DNA of 64,000 nucleotides from positions 22,013,047-22,077,046 of the forward strand of contig NC_047066.1 in the NCBI RefSeq assembly GCF_902459465.1. Direction: 5' to 3'. Below the pieces are notes generated by a model. The model did not search any database. It was not told the origin of the DNA and worked only from the letters and a program-made list of their open reading frames with translations. This DNA is from Asterias rubens (taxonomy: Eukaryota > Echinodermata > Asteroidea > Forcipulatida > Asteriidae). Below, one piece after another: positions 27,701 through 36,206 of the stretch. Made by a program: the position numbers and the translations under genes. Positions within the stretch are counted from its first letter, which is position 1, and the number at the start of each line of letters is the position of its first letter.

Positions 27701-30700
27701 TATATAGAGTTCTCATCTATTACCGGAATACTAATAGAAGTGGCCATTGTAATGCACTATGTCGGTAAATTAGTAAACTTCCGGATGCATGTGATGGAAA
27801 TTGAATCCTAGAGGTCGTTTTCATGAAGTCACCTTAAGAGCTAAATCGAGATGCGGTTTTGTTTAAAGACCGAACATGGCTTCTGACCGGAAACTGGTTT
27901 AAAATGGCGCTGGCACCTTTTAGCAGGGGAATTTTTAATAACGTATGTCACTTGTTTTCTCTTTAGAATGAACGTGAGCAGTTTGTTCAAGTGAGCGGTC
28001 TCATGCGACTGGTAAGCTCCTACGTTTATGTATGAATGTCATGTTATCAAAAGGGTGTTTAGTTTGATTGACCCGGAATGATGGTTTAACTTCGACCTGT
28101 GAATGACTTGTTTCATTGTGAGACCTCAAAGTTGTGTATTACGCGTAAAAGAACCAAGTACATTTAACGTAAAGAGATGGTTTTGCGTTAAAATCGCTGT
28201 AAAAAGAACTTCATATAAACCCAACCTATCTAGAACATAACCCATTTGTCATTTCAATAATGAAACATAATATTGCTTTTTACGCACGTATTCATCGAGA
28301 GACCTCTTATCCACCAGGATAATCGTTACGGTTTGGTACCAGCATATTAATCAACTAATTATCAATTGTATTCCTTTGCCCGTGAGCTATGTGTAAACCC
28401 TATTTACCGTAGTATACCTGTTAAAAATTAATACAATGGGAGACTTTTGGGACGCTTGGTGGCAGCAGACTTACCGGGTAAATATATTGTTATCGGTGAT
28501 GTTCGCGTGCTCAGAACTACGTAAACAATGGAAATTACCTGGTAAGTCTGCTGCCACATAGCGTTCCAAAGTCTCTCATTTATTTTACATGATATTTCTG
28601 GCCGTTTACAAAATGTAAGTCTTTATATCTCACAATGCCATCCAAAAGAAGCCTCGACATGATTGTATGAATTCGCAAAAAGAAGACGATTTCAGTCACC
28701 AGGCAAAATTGTATTCTACTCTTAATCCATATCTCTTCTAAACTCTGACCCCAAAGTTAGTAAGGATTAGTGATAGTAATTCTTCGCTCAACCAAAACCC
28801 AACAAGCAACTCCTTATCCAAACTATTAGACTTTGGTTATGGTGGTTTGCCTTATAAACCATGTCATGATCAAATGCAACCTGAGTTCAACAGAATCAAC
28901 AAATTGAGCCCCAACCCAATTCCAAATGGATGAAAAGTGGAGAACACTATAATTCTCTATTTTTCAACCAAATAGTGTAATATGTAAACTGAACATCTTT
29001 ACTGAATGTTTGACCCTGAAATGGTTAAGGCTACCTTGGACCCGGAATCCCGGTCAAATCTGACCCGAGTATTTTAAAGAGTGCAATGATACTTCAATAA
29101 ATATGTTTCATTTTGCAACTTTAGAAATGGAGAGATGAATTCCTAACGTGGAACGAAACCGAGTACCCCGGCGTACAGAGGCTGTACGTCTCCGCAAAGG
29201 ATATCTGGAAGCCAGACATAACTTTGTACACTAAGTAAGAGCTTCCGTGTCCCACATGCCGACTGTCTCTCTCTCTCTCTCTACTGTCTATCAACCAACG
29301 ATACTACTTCTAATTGGTGATGTAACGTATTCCTTAACCCCCAACACCCTAACACCCCCTCCTGTTTCAGTGTGGTAAACCATGGCTGTATAGAGGTAGA
29401 TAATTGAATTGCAGGTTTTAGCCTTTGCATGACGTAGGTGTAGTGTAGCCAAGTATAAGTAACCCACACATGACGCAGAAATATTTCATCAAAATGATTT
29501 CATGTTCATGTCATACTCAACCATCCAAGATGGCGTAACCCATTCTAATAGTGTAACACTAGAGGGCGCACTTCTATTTAACAAAGGACACAACAGTGTT
29601 GACCACTTGCACTGACGTCACACGCAGGCTATATCGGGGTACCTTACCCCCAACCCTAACCCTAACCCTAACCCTAACCCTTACCCTAACCCTAACCCTA
29701 ACCCTAACCCTAATCCTAACCCTAACCCTAACCTAAGCCATGACCGTAATCATAACCAAAACCCTAAACCTAACCCTTAACCTAAACCCTAACCAAAACC
29801 ATAACCAAAAATGGTGCGCATCATCCTCGCTCAATTAATGGGCAAGTGTCGTATCGATATCTCTCGTCACAAATCCCTGGAAAAGAATCAGTGAGTGCGA
29901 AATAACACTGATTGCCAAAGAACGAGTCCGTGTGCCCACTTGTTAAAAAAAGATACAAGGTATTCTAGTAAACAACGGTCGGTGAGATCACTTGGAACGA
30001 GGCTAGATGGGCACGCACCTCACCTAAAATACGCGTTGCTCAGCAATACCAAGAAGATTCTGACACAAAGCATGCTGTTTGTGTTTTGCATGTTTGCTGG
30101 CAAAAAAAAACGAAATGAAATGAAATGCTTTAAAGCAAGATTAATCATTTGTGACGTTTTTAGTTAAATTGGGTAAAAAGTACATTCTAAAGCAGGTTTA
30201 CACCACCTTTGCTTTCACGCTGCACCTTTAAACACAATGGGCACATTGCAAAAGTGCCCGCCAAGCTTTTCTTAGATAGTTCATGCAGAATAATCGGCAA
30301 CAAGGCAATGTTTTCTCAACCAATAGAAAATATAACATTTGATGGTGCCTCCTTCTGTTCGGGTTAGCGTAGTGGTAATTATCCTTGCCTTCCACCTTTA
30401 GGACCCCGGTTCACATCACACTGGGAGGGGCACTGCGTAGACGAGCTTCCAGTCCAAAATGAAGATCAAAATCTTCTCCGAACCGGAACGGTTATAAAAA
30501 AAAACAATTACCGTTTTTTTTTCAAACCTTTTTTTTGTTTAGCTTTACAGTGGCCGGAAAGGCAATGACAATTCTTCTTCAACCAAAAGTGTTAAAAATG
30601 GCAGAAATGCATGTCTGTTAAAGTAATCCCTGTGCTTATCCGTGACAAGTAAACCTCCCCATTTTCCGCTAAAGGTGTTTTGTTGTTAAAATTTGTTAAT

Positions 30701-33612
30701 ATTGTTATCCCAGTTATACGAACAGGCAAAGCGATATTATTTTCCAAGCAAACAGAGACCCACACGACCCGTGTCCATAAACAAATCGTGGTCTAAACCA
30801 CGATTTTGTTTTTATATTTTACTATTATCATTTAACATTGTTGAGCTAGTTAATACCAGTGTAGTTTTAACAGCACAATAATAATTAGTGCAATAACTGC
30901 ATGCAAATAACCAGGCAAAGGCACAGGATGCAAGTTCACATTATTGGTAACCCATTTACACGTGTTGTGCCCTTATCAAAACCACTGGTTTAGCTTTGGC
31001 CTAGGCTAAGACCTAAGCTTATGAAGTACATTAGATTTAAGCTTAGACTAAGCTTCGGCTTAAATTAAGGACAAACTTAAGCTCCACCAGTTATTGGAGT
31101 TGTATGCTTTCTGTAAGGGTCTTCGATTGTGAAGAAGGAGCCTTTTAATAGCCAAAGCGGAGGCCAGGGATTCGAAAAGGCCTCACCTTGTCTGGCACAA
31201 CTTTCAAACAGTTAGTTGTAATAGCACTTTGTTTCTGACCGTCCACCTCTTCTCCGTCTTAAAAGAAATACTCTGAGGTTTTGAAGTCAGCCAGGCTTAA
31301 TCACTTTTACTAAACGTGAATGGTTGATCATGAATGAAACAAAGAAAACTATTTTGGAGTTTTCGGCTAAAGATATCACTATTTCTCGATTGAGAAAAAT
31401 TCAATTTGATTTTGAAAAAGTAGTGGAACAACCGGGTTAGAAAGATGTCTAAAATGCGGTAATAATGTGAACTTGTCGTCCTTGCTTAACATCACTGCTT
31501 TGCCAAGCTCGCACACTGCGTGACCGGTCCTTCTAAACTTAACAGTCTCTCCCCGGGCTCCAGCGTCGACGAGTTCTTCGAGCGCACCAAGTCCATACCG
31601 ACGATCGTAACGCCAGACGGCTACGTGGAGTGGAACTTCCCCGCTATTCTCAAGTCCTCGTGCCAGATCGACACGCTGCTCTTCCCATTCGACATCCAGC
31701 GATGTGCGCTGGTGTTCGCTTCGTGGGTGTTCACCATTACTGACATAGAGTTGTATAAGGACAACGAGCAAAAACAAAACCTGAGTGCCTACTTCGTGCC
31801 GAATGGAGTATGGGAAATGAGCGAGGTAATGTAAAAGAGGGATTTTAATCAAGAGGCACTCGTTGTTAACACGTTGAGGCAATCACCCCCACAAGTACTA
31901 CTTTAGCCCCTGTCATGGCGGCCGGAAAAATGCTTTAGGAAGTGCGTTCCGCGTTGTGCAAAGGGTCTATAAACCGGCCTTTAACGTCCCATCCGAAAGA
32001 CGAAGTAATGATGGTAAAGTGTCTTATTTTGCTAACAGACACGGTCACGACCAGGACTCGAACCCACACTCTACTGATCAGAGTTTCAGAGAGTTGCAGG
32101 GACAAAGGAAATAACAAGATATCGAAACGAAAACGAAAACGAGAACGATAAAAATGCACGCTCTTGATTGGTTGAATTGCTCCACGCAGAATACGCCCAC
32201 GCTCATCATTCAACTAATCGAGGGCGTGCATTTTTATCGTTATCGTTTTCGTTCTCGTTATCGGGCCTGTGTGACCGGGCCTTTAGTCCCACACAGCCTG
32301 AGAAGAACATCAAAGGTTCTCCACAAATCATAATGCACTTTCTACAGCCTTTATGACAAGACCATAATTCTTGACAATTGATTCCTTGTCAAATGGCAGG
32401 TGAAAGTAGAAGAGGCCAACGTGGACTACCCTTGCTGTCCCGATCCTTTCGCTCAGGTCGTCTTCTACCTGGTACTCTGCCGCCGACCTCTCTTCTACAT
32501 CATCAGCATCATCCTACCAGCGGTTCTTCTTGCTGTCATCTGTCTTGCTGTCTACATCTTACCCCCTGACTCCGGGGAGAAGATCTCACTAGGTGTGACC
32601 ACCCTTTTGGCGCTCATCCTGTTTCAGGAGCTGATTGGTGGGTCGTTACCGCCCTCTTCTGATAGAACACCAATCATAAGTAAGTATAGAGTAGACTGGT
32701 CCCTTGGTCGTATCCGCAAGGATAAGGACATCGGGTTTATATGTACGTATACACAATCACATATACGTCGGATTTAACTGTGAATCTCAAGGACCATGAA
32801 GACCATGTGAAATGGATACGAGGTCAAAGGTGATTCTAGACGTGAGCTGATAGGCAAATCTCTTGCGTAAATCGTTTACGTAGTTCTAAGCATGCGCGCA
32901 TCATCGAGAACAAGTTTTTGTTCAAGGAAATGTTGTTGTTTTTGTTAATAAATATTTTCACAAATTGCTTTCTTTGTTAGGTTTCTTCTTCACCCCCATG
33001 GTGGTCATCAGTTGCACATCGGTCCTGTGCAGTGTGGTCATCCTTAATCTCCACCACCGAGGTAGCCACAAGCCAGTACCACGATGGCTAAGGCATTTCA
33101 CCTTCCGTTGCCTTGCCCCCATCCTATGCTACCACCGTGGCCCCGAGACCCTCTACGTCTTCAATAACAACTGCCCCACCAGATCATCTACAATCATTGA
33201 ATCATGGCCTCGCACGTCTGCGCACAACATACGTGAGTCCTCATCAGACGGGCCGGTATCACCACAGTCTGGTCACTGCAGTGGTGAACACACGCGTAGT
33301 AACGGTGATAACAGCCATGGTGATGGGGAAACCATACACATGAACAGTTTCTGTGACCACACCAACGGGAAGCAGTGTTGCCACGACCGGTGCGTCGGGG
33401 AACTTGTATCCACACTAGAGAAGCTTCACGCCGTTCGGGAAGGGTCCTCAAAGACTGGTGACGAGACGAATGAACGGACCGTGAGTGAGTGGCAAGAGGT
33501 TGCGATAATTCTCAACAGGCTTATGCTACTCATTTCCGTCGTCACCATGTTTTCATCAATAACCCTCACCATAACATTGTTCCTTATCAATGGACTCATG
33601 CCTAAGGAGTGA
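6793..33612 (+). CDS. Nicotinic acetylcholine receptor alpha-type subunit (8 coding exons, 539 aa)
   Basis: Exons: 6793-6859, 24685-24744, 26258-26403, 27967-28011, 29125-29234, 31546-31825, 32400-32679, 32981-33612. All borders are GT-AG and all phases join. The product is a Cys-loop ligand-gated cation channel subunit of the plasma membrane. Seen: a hydrophobic signal peptide in exon 1; binding loop A with W134-x-P-D and Y141; the Cys loop C182-C196 with 13 residues between; loop B W203; loop C Y246-P-C248-C249, the vicinal cysteine pair that defines alpha subunits; M1 near 256-288; a cation-type G295-E-K before M2; M3 at about 330-352; an intracellular loop of about 130 residues rich in Ser, His and Cys; and M4 at the C terminus ending MPKE. 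Oddities: the loop C position that is usually Tyr198 is Phe or shifted, and M2 carries Glu at about 16' with Gly at 19'-20'. The start is the only in-frame ATG before the signal peptide. Whether it matches a given vertebrate subunit is undecided. Intron 1 is 17.8 kb and holds most of the repeats listed below. Confidence 0.93.
6881..7350. repeat. Two-copy tandem duplication, about 235 bp each, start of receptor intron 1
   Basis: TTGAAGGTGATTT...ACACTTGTTGT begins both units, which then share the CGTTAAAGAT and GGAAATGTTAAT-type segments in the same order. Confidence 0.65.
7880..8130. repeat. Diverged two-copy tandem duplication
   Basis: TATAAAATACA, AACCTTTTA and TTTTTTCAGCGCCACCA recur in the same order about 115 bp apart. 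The latter resembles a splice acceptor, but no conserved coding follows. Confidence 0.5.
8131..9020. other. Intron 1 sequence, nothing recognised
   Basis: AT-rich, short open frames only. Confidence 0.4.
9023..9248. mobile_element. Tc1/mariner-like MITE with TA target duplication
   Basis: CTCTCTTAATGTAAAAGAG at the left is mirrored at the right, and the element is flanked by TA on both sides. Extra copies of AAAGAGTG and CACTCTTTT lie inside. Confidence 0.7.
9465..9844. mobile_element. Family A MITE
   Basis: AGGCACTGGACACCATTG at the left; TGTCAAGTGCCT then TTAA at the right. Confidence 0.75.
10229..10420 (-). pseudogene. Cys/His-rich open frame, unrecognised, cut by a family A MITE
   Basis: On the minus strand a frame of about 60 codons reads C-G-V-C, then T-P-R-S-K-K-L-G-N-F-I-N, then C-P-Q-C-D-Y-V-C-H-H and ends at a stop. 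The paired cysteines look like a zinc-binding fold. The upstream end abuts the TTAA of the MITE at 10423, so the frame may be truncated. Function unknown; it could be a transposon-derived fragment or chance. Confidence 0.25.
10423..10725. mobile_element. Family A MITE, right end lost at a G tract
   Basis: TTAA then AGGCACTGGACACTGTTG at the left. Similarity stops at a run of about 16 G (near 10725-10740). Confidence 0.7.
10896..11076. mobile_element. Family D MITE, full copy
   Basis: TTGGCCCCATTTCATAGAGC at the left mirrors TTTATGAAATTGGGCCC at the right. The internal body contains the family's GCTAAGCAGAAATGA and GTGCTAAGCTAC. Confidence 0.75.
11330..11940. repeat. Tandem array, about 5 units of 110-125 bp
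   Basis: Each unit contains TGCTCAATAAAACTTAATG, a TTTTAAAAAC-like stretch, TGTTCTATAC and CTCGTGTTAT..GGAGCATA. The units are moderately diverged; satellite-like. Confidence 0.7.
12067..12155. repeat. Facing pair of hammerhead-like repeat motifs
   Basis: The minus strand at 12104-12067 reads TTGAAGAC, a stem ATCAG/CTGAT, then GAAACGTC. A second GATCGAAACGTCGA lies on the plus strand at about 12130-12145. The same motif set occurs in tandem at 17.65 kb. Confidence 0.45.
12587..12959. mobile_element. Family A MITE
   Basis: TTAA at 12587-12590, a diverged left TIR, a good right TIR ATGTCCAGTGCCT, then TTAA. Confidence 0.7.
13318..13703. mobile_element. Family A MITE, full length, inverted GAGGTCTCG core
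   Basis: TTAA on both sides, 386 bp. Its core holds an inverted pair around TTTCGGGACC...GAGGTCTCGAAATC, the same subfamily as the copies at 37566, 39657 and 46031. Confidence 0.8.
14285..14457. mobile_element. Family H repeat
   Basis: Contains GGGCACCAAGGCAAT and ends GCCTCCGTGAAGTATCAGGCCT; the same end occurs in the copies at 48280 and 53095. Confidence 0.6.
14460..15885. other. Intron 1 sequence, nothing recognised
   Basis: No repeat family, exon or RNA gene was recognised in this stretch. Confidence 0.4.
15888..15965 (+). repeat. tRNA-like SINE head
   Basis: An A-box-like TAGTCAAGTGGTTAGC and a B-box GGGTTCGAATCC are at tRNA spacing. The acceptor stem does not close, so this is a SINE remnant rather than a tRNA gene. 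Confidence 0.45.
16590..17060. mobile_element. Long inverted-repeat (foldback) element, arms about 200 bp
   Basis: GGTATTTTGGGTACGTAGTT on the left mirrors AACTACGTACCCAAAATACC on the right. The match extends outward through GGCCCCCAGGG..GGATGTGTCTT to AGAGAGCCAC/GTGGCTCTCT, with a short AT-rich centre near 16825. Confidence 0.75.
17330..17475 (-). repeat. tRNA-SINE family S1, partial reverse copy
   Basis: Reverse of the GSAP-intron SINE at 57273: a diverged tail, then the tRNA-like B box GGATTCGAACC seen from the other strand. Confidence 0.55.
17654..18008 (+). ncRNA. Tandem array of four hammerhead-ribozyme-like motifs (about 104-bp unit)
   Basis: Four units start at 17654, 17757, 17860 and 17965 with CTGAAGA (unit 2 CAGAAGA) and end GAAACGTC. 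The interval forms a small stem that covaries: CGAA/TTCG (unit 3), CGAG/CTCG (unit 4), CGGG/TTCG (unit 2). In unit 4, CTATTTTGGT (17944-17953) and ACCAAAATAG (17999-18008) are perfect complements around the motif, as a stem I would be. CUGANGA...GAAA is the hammerhead core, and such motifs are known in Penelope-like elements and retrozymes. An extra C after CTGAAGA could pair with G12, so cleavage is not assured. Confidence 0.45.
18237..18520. repeat. Recent two-copy tandem duplication, 142-bp unit
   Basis: CATAAAAACAATTCAAAGAG starts at 18237 and again at 18379. The two copies are almost identical, implying a recent event. Confidence 0.9.
18521..19734. other. Intron 1 sequence with a family D fragment
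   Basis: A short right-end piece of family D (TTAGCAGCTCTATGAAATTG) lies near 18985-19010. Nothing else was recognised. Confidence 0.4.
19735..20335 (+). mobile_element. Non-LTR retrotransposon (LINE) 3' remnant
   Basis: A frame encodes Y-N-V-H-S-H-S-T-R-Y-S-S-L-L and then F-R-T-S-A-F, G-P-L-H-W, typical of the C terminus of LINE reverse-transcriptase polyproteins (N-x-R-T...G-P-x-L-W-N). After a frameshift, N-L-K-S-F-L-L follows. The 3' end closes with a GAACT tandem tail (about 20308-20330). Dead copy. Confidence 0.6.
20888..21047. mobile_element. Family D MITE, full copy
   Basis: TTGGCCCAATTTCACAGAGC mirrors CTCTATGAAATTGGGCCC. Confidence 0.75.
21048..21815. other. Intron 1 sequence, nothing recognised
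   Basis: Short TTGGTCA reiterations near 21175-21230; otherwise no recognised element. Confidence 0.35.
21822..21940. repeat. Short degenerate minisatellite, TTTCGTTCCCTCGAA unit
   Basis: About five to six imperfect copies of a CGTTCCCTCGAA-type word. Confidence 0.6.
22391..22575. mobile_element. Family E MITE
   Basis: TCTCACAAAGAGTTAGGACT at the left; the right end has CTTAACTCCTATGTGAAAT. The middle is a palindromic AGTCCTAACTAGTACTAGTC cluster. Confidence 0.65.
22869..23028. mobile_element. Family G MITE
   Basis: GGCCCTTTTCGAAACCACGG at the left mirrors CCGTGGTTTCTGAAAGGGCC at the right. The interior repeats CGGCTTC/GAAGCCG. Confidence 0.75.
23209..23569. mobile_element. Family A MITE
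   Basis: TTAA then AGGCACTGGGCACG at the left; AGTGTCCAGTGCCT then TTCA at the right. Confidence 0.75.
24188..24340. mobile_element. Family G MITE, right end degraded
   Basis: GGCCCTTTTCGAAGACACGG at the left; the right TIR fades after AAAGCCGAATCC. Confidence 0.6.
25088..25393. mobile_element. Family A MITE, internally deleted
   Basis: TTAA on both sides, TIRs GGGCACTGGACACC and TTGTCCAGTGACT. About 80 bp shorter than full copies. Confidence 0.7.
25974..26146. mobile_element. Family E MITE
   Basis: GCCGATTTCACGAAACGC at the left, GTGACATCAACGGC at the right, with repeated TAGGATTAATCCTA/CCTAAGTTAGGA palindromic words inside. It ends 111 bp before receptor exon 3. Confidence 0.7.
26520..27270. 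repeat. Three-unit tandem repeat (about 170 bp) split by a MITE
   Basis: Units share a GCAAATAGTT-type start, a CTCTGAGAC segment, then AAATGTGGAGTGGC...TATCAATCAATA. Units 1 and 2 are adjacent; unit 3 lies beyond the TTAA MITE at 26808-27166. Confidence 0.6.
26808..27166. mobile_element. Family B MITE (TTAA-flanked)
   Basis: TTAA then AGCCATTGGACCCTTTCGGT at the left, its reverse complement plus TTAA at the right. The same family is inserted in reverse in GSAP intron 7. Confidence 0.85.
27271..27960. other. Receptor intron 3 remainder with a short tandem echo
   Basis: AATGTGTCCG.TCCTAAAAGGTT(T/C)..TTATTGA(A/G)CTCATT occurs near 27425 and again near 27572. Otherwise unremarkable. Confidence 0.4.
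28434..28580. mobile_element. Family F MITE
   Basis: AATGGGAGACTTTTGGGACG mirrors GCGTTCCAAAGTCTCTCATT, with GGCAGCAGACTTACC inside each arm. Confidence 0.8.
29266..29282. repeat. CT microsatellite
   Basis: About eight CT units, 30 bp after the receptor exon 5 donor. Confidence 0.8.
29647..29812. repeat. Interstitial telomeric repeat (CCCTAA)n
   Basis: Near-perfect CCCTAA units run from about 29652 to 29732, then decay to CCTAAACC and CAAAACCATAACC variants to about 29812. TTAGGG is the usual metazoan telomere repeat. It lies in receptor intron 5, far from any gene end. Confidence 0.9.
29815..31545. other. Receptor intron 5 remainder
   Basis: Holds a tRNA-like fragment (30355-30425: GTTAGCGTAGTGGTAATTATC then GGTTC), a 33-bp hairpin (about 30778-30812: AAACAAATCGTGGT/ACCACGATTTTGTTT) and a TAAGCTTAG-rich patch (30990-31090). 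No exon was seen besides the one starting at 31546. Confidence 0.45.
31930..32095 (-). repeat. tRNA-related SINE fragment (reverse)
   Basis: AACGTCCCATCCGAA(A/G)GACGAAG is shared with 49110-49130, followed by a reverse B-box-like GGACTCGAACCC. Confidence 0.4.
32112..32262. mobile_element. MITE with GAAAACG-rich termini
   Basis: GAGAACGATAAAAATGCACG mirrors CGTGCATTTTTATCGT..GTTCTCG in receptor intron 6. Confidence 0.7.
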
Positions 33613-33665
33613 AACAGCACTCTTAGAATTAGTAAATTTCTTATTTAATTTGTATTATTGATTTA

Positions 33666-33671
33666 ATTAAA
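33666..33671 (+). promoter_or_regulatory. Polyadenylation signal ATTAAA, receptor gene
   Basis: An ATTAAA hexamer lies 54 bp after the receptor stop codon. It is the common variant signal and no AATAAA is nearer. Confidence 0.4.
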
Positions 33672-33705
33672 CGTGACTTATACAACATCGTACAAAAGTA
33701 TCTGG

Positions 33706-33947
33706 GCGGAATTTCAAAGAGCTGCTTACAGCAGAAGATAGTACTAAACGATTCCACGCTTTAGCAGAAATGAGCAGGATACCAGTCAAAATCGCACATG
33801 TATGTGTCTGATTCCACAGGAATGTTACATAGTATCCACCCAGATCCAGATCCATGGTATGTTGGCTGGTAACCCTACTCCGGTAAGCATAATTATATTG
33901 TGCTTAGCTACTTTGTGTGCTTAAGCGGTTCTATAAAATTGAGCCCA
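33706..33947. mobile_element. Family D MITE, with a small internal insertion
   Basis: GGAATTTCAAAGAGCTGCTT at the left, TTCTATAAAATTGAGCCC at the right. It begins about 90 bp after the receptor stop, so it may lie at or just past the transcript end. Confidence 0.65.
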
Positions 33948-33951
33948 CTGA

Positions 33952-34235
33952 AATTGAGCCAAATTTTATAGCGCTGCTATGCTTAAACTCTGAGCAATTC
34001 GTGCTTTCTGTTGCAAAACAATTTGCTAAGGTGTAACAGTTTCAAATGTAAAGCAAGAAAATTAGGCCATTTGCCTTCAGTATTGGATTTGCATTGTGAC
34101 GTCATTCATTTTCATGCAGTAAGCGCAGGAAGCTTAGCATCCTTTTTCGTGTGCTTACGGTTAGCAGCGCTTAGAAAGAGAAATCGCACAGTAAGCACAA
34201 AATCGGCCGGTTAGCAGCTTTATGAAATTAGGTCC
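33952..34235. mobile_element. Family D MITE, second copy back to back
   Basis: TTGAGCCAAATTTTATAGCG at the left, AGCAGCTTTATGAAATTAGG at the right. It is separated from the previous copy by only a few bases. Confidence 0.6.
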
Positions 34236-35400
34236 GGATTTGAACCAGGGAAGGGTTCGTGTGGGCCATACTCGTGTCTGTGTCAGCTTGACCCTTTTTG
34301 ATGTCAACAACCCGAAATCAGAGTCAACACTCTTCACTGACGCAGATCCCGGGTCATTGACCCCCAAAACGGGTCATGCTAATGGTCCATACGACTCTTA
34401 CCTGTATCAATTCTGGAACTTTTAAAATATGTATAATATTTCAGTGTGTTCTAATGTATTAAAGTAAATAAGTAATCATAAAAATGGCCGTCGGCTGTGA
34501 CTACACTCGGCGTTGCTACGAGCCGTCTTCTATGCTGCCTTTTTCTACTATTCCCATCCAAAGAAGCCACAAGTCTATTCGCGTGTTATCATTTGTGTTC
34601 CCTTCGTTGCACTAAACACAAAATGTAGGTTTGATAGTCCCCCATGTTGCACCAATGTGAAATTATGATGTAGGAGGAAGATTTACAAGAGAGGGGGCGC
34701 TCTACGCATTTCGCCGCGTGGGGAACGGAATCTCGCGGAGACAGAATCTAATGCCACACCAGTGTGATTCTGTCCCCCTGAGATGCTAGCTGTCCTCCAC
34801 ACGGCGAGCTGTGTACAAACATCTTCTGAAAGCACCCTATGACACTGATATCTTCCAGCGGCTTACCCTTTACACAAACAGTACCCAACCTGCTGGTCAT
34901 TTCAATTCTCCCCAAGCATACTTCAAACGATTGCTGTTTTTCAGTTTTCATGGAGTTTGGATACTCTCCTAGTCTCCTGTAGTTCAACAAGTCTTGATTT
35001 CAGATCTATCTCTATTATGCTCAGAGGCATCGAAAAGGTGCTTCAGTATTAATTAGAAACTCGAGTATTATTTTTTGAAAAAAATTGTAATGACTGTATT
35101 CGTTACACCTGTGCTTTAAGCCTAATGACTTTTTAAAGGATGTACAAATCATTGGTAGTGAAAGTCAAATTTACACAGCAGTTAACACATTTTTTGTAAT
35201 GAAATTATCATTACATTTTTAGACAAAATATTAGTTTTTATCTCGCGAGTCCCTTGTTAAAACAGTGAAAATATGAAGGTGTTTTCACCATTTTTGTCTC
35301 GTGACTCCGATGACCGATTGAGTTTTTAAACTTTCATCTTTGAAGGACATTTGTATGTATTATTATTAGGTCACACATGTGGATACTGGTTTAGTGACGT
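34236..35400. other. Intergenic DNA, no gene recognised
   Basis: Contains a GGGTCA-type repeat (34233-34380) and a GC-richer block near 34680-34990 with an 80-codon minus-strand open frame I cannot assign. CAGAATCTAATGCCACACCAG-type words do not match a known RNA. Confidence 0.35.
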
Positions 35401-35404
35401 TACT

Positions 35405-35540
35405 ATAGGAGACTTTTTAGAACGCTAGGTGGCAGCAAAGTTACCATTTCAGTTTCCATTACGTTGTTCTAAGCACGCGCACATCCAAGAGCAACGGATT
35501 TACCTAGTATGTCTGCTGCCACCTAGCGTCCAAAACGTCA
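35405..35540. mobile_element. Family F MITE
   Basis: ATAGGAGACTTTTTAGAACG with GGTGGCAGCAAAG at the left; CTGCTGCCACCTAGCGTC at the right. Confidence 0.7.
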
Positions 35541-35593
35541 ACCATTTACCAATACTGTACCATTTGAATGTACCATAAACCGTTTGTCAATAG

Positions 35594-35935
35594 AACTTTT
35601 TCACGGTGCGGCCATCTTGATTTTGTTCACTCAAGTTCACGTTAACCAAACCGAGGCTACAAGTAGAAATAGTCTGGTTCCTTATTGCGCTGAACTATGA
35701 TTCATTGATGATTTATACAGGGAATATTTTTTCCAATTTTGGAAACATGATAAAGGTCTATGATATGAGACTTTGGAACGGCCATCTTGATTTTGTTCAC
35801 TAAAATTCACGTTAACCAAACCGAGGCTACAAGTAGAAATAGTCTGGTTCTTTATTGCGCTGAACTATGATTCATTGATGATTTATACAGGGAACATTTT
35901 CCAATTCTGGAAACATGATAAAGGTCTATGATGTG
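35594..35935. repeat. Two-copy tandem duplication, about 177 bp unit
   Basis: CGGCCATCTTGATTTTGTTC starts each copy, and CATGATAAAGGTCTATGAT and GTGAGACTTT.GAAC/ATGAGACTTTGGAAC end each. The copies are almost identical. Confidence 0.9.
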
Positions 35936-35977
35936 AGACTTTAGAACACTAGATGGCAGCAGACTTGTAAATGTCTA

Positions 35978-36124
35978 TAAGCCACTTCGGAATGTCAGGG
36001 GCGCACGTCTGTTACTGCTGCTACTGACAATACCCGCTGGTATTGTCAAAAGGTTTATGGGAGATAAACAAAATCCGTTGTCAGCAGCAACAGACATGCG
36101 CAGCTGACATTCCGAAGTGGCTTA
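35978..36124. mobile_element. Tc1/mariner-like MITE nested in family F
   Basis: AGCCACTTCGGAATGTCAG mirrors CTGACATTCCGAAGTGGCT, flanked by TA on both sides. Confidence 0.8.
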
Positions 36125-36206
36125 TTGTAAACGTAGTTTTGAGCAAGAAGTGCACATAACAACGAGGAATGGGTTTTGCCAGGTAAGTCTGCTGCCGCAT
36201 TGCGTC

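Noticed and set aside
34748..34990. 80-codon minus-strand frame in a GC-richer block
   Set aside because: No recognisable homology, no convincing splice sites or start context; could be chance or an old repeat.
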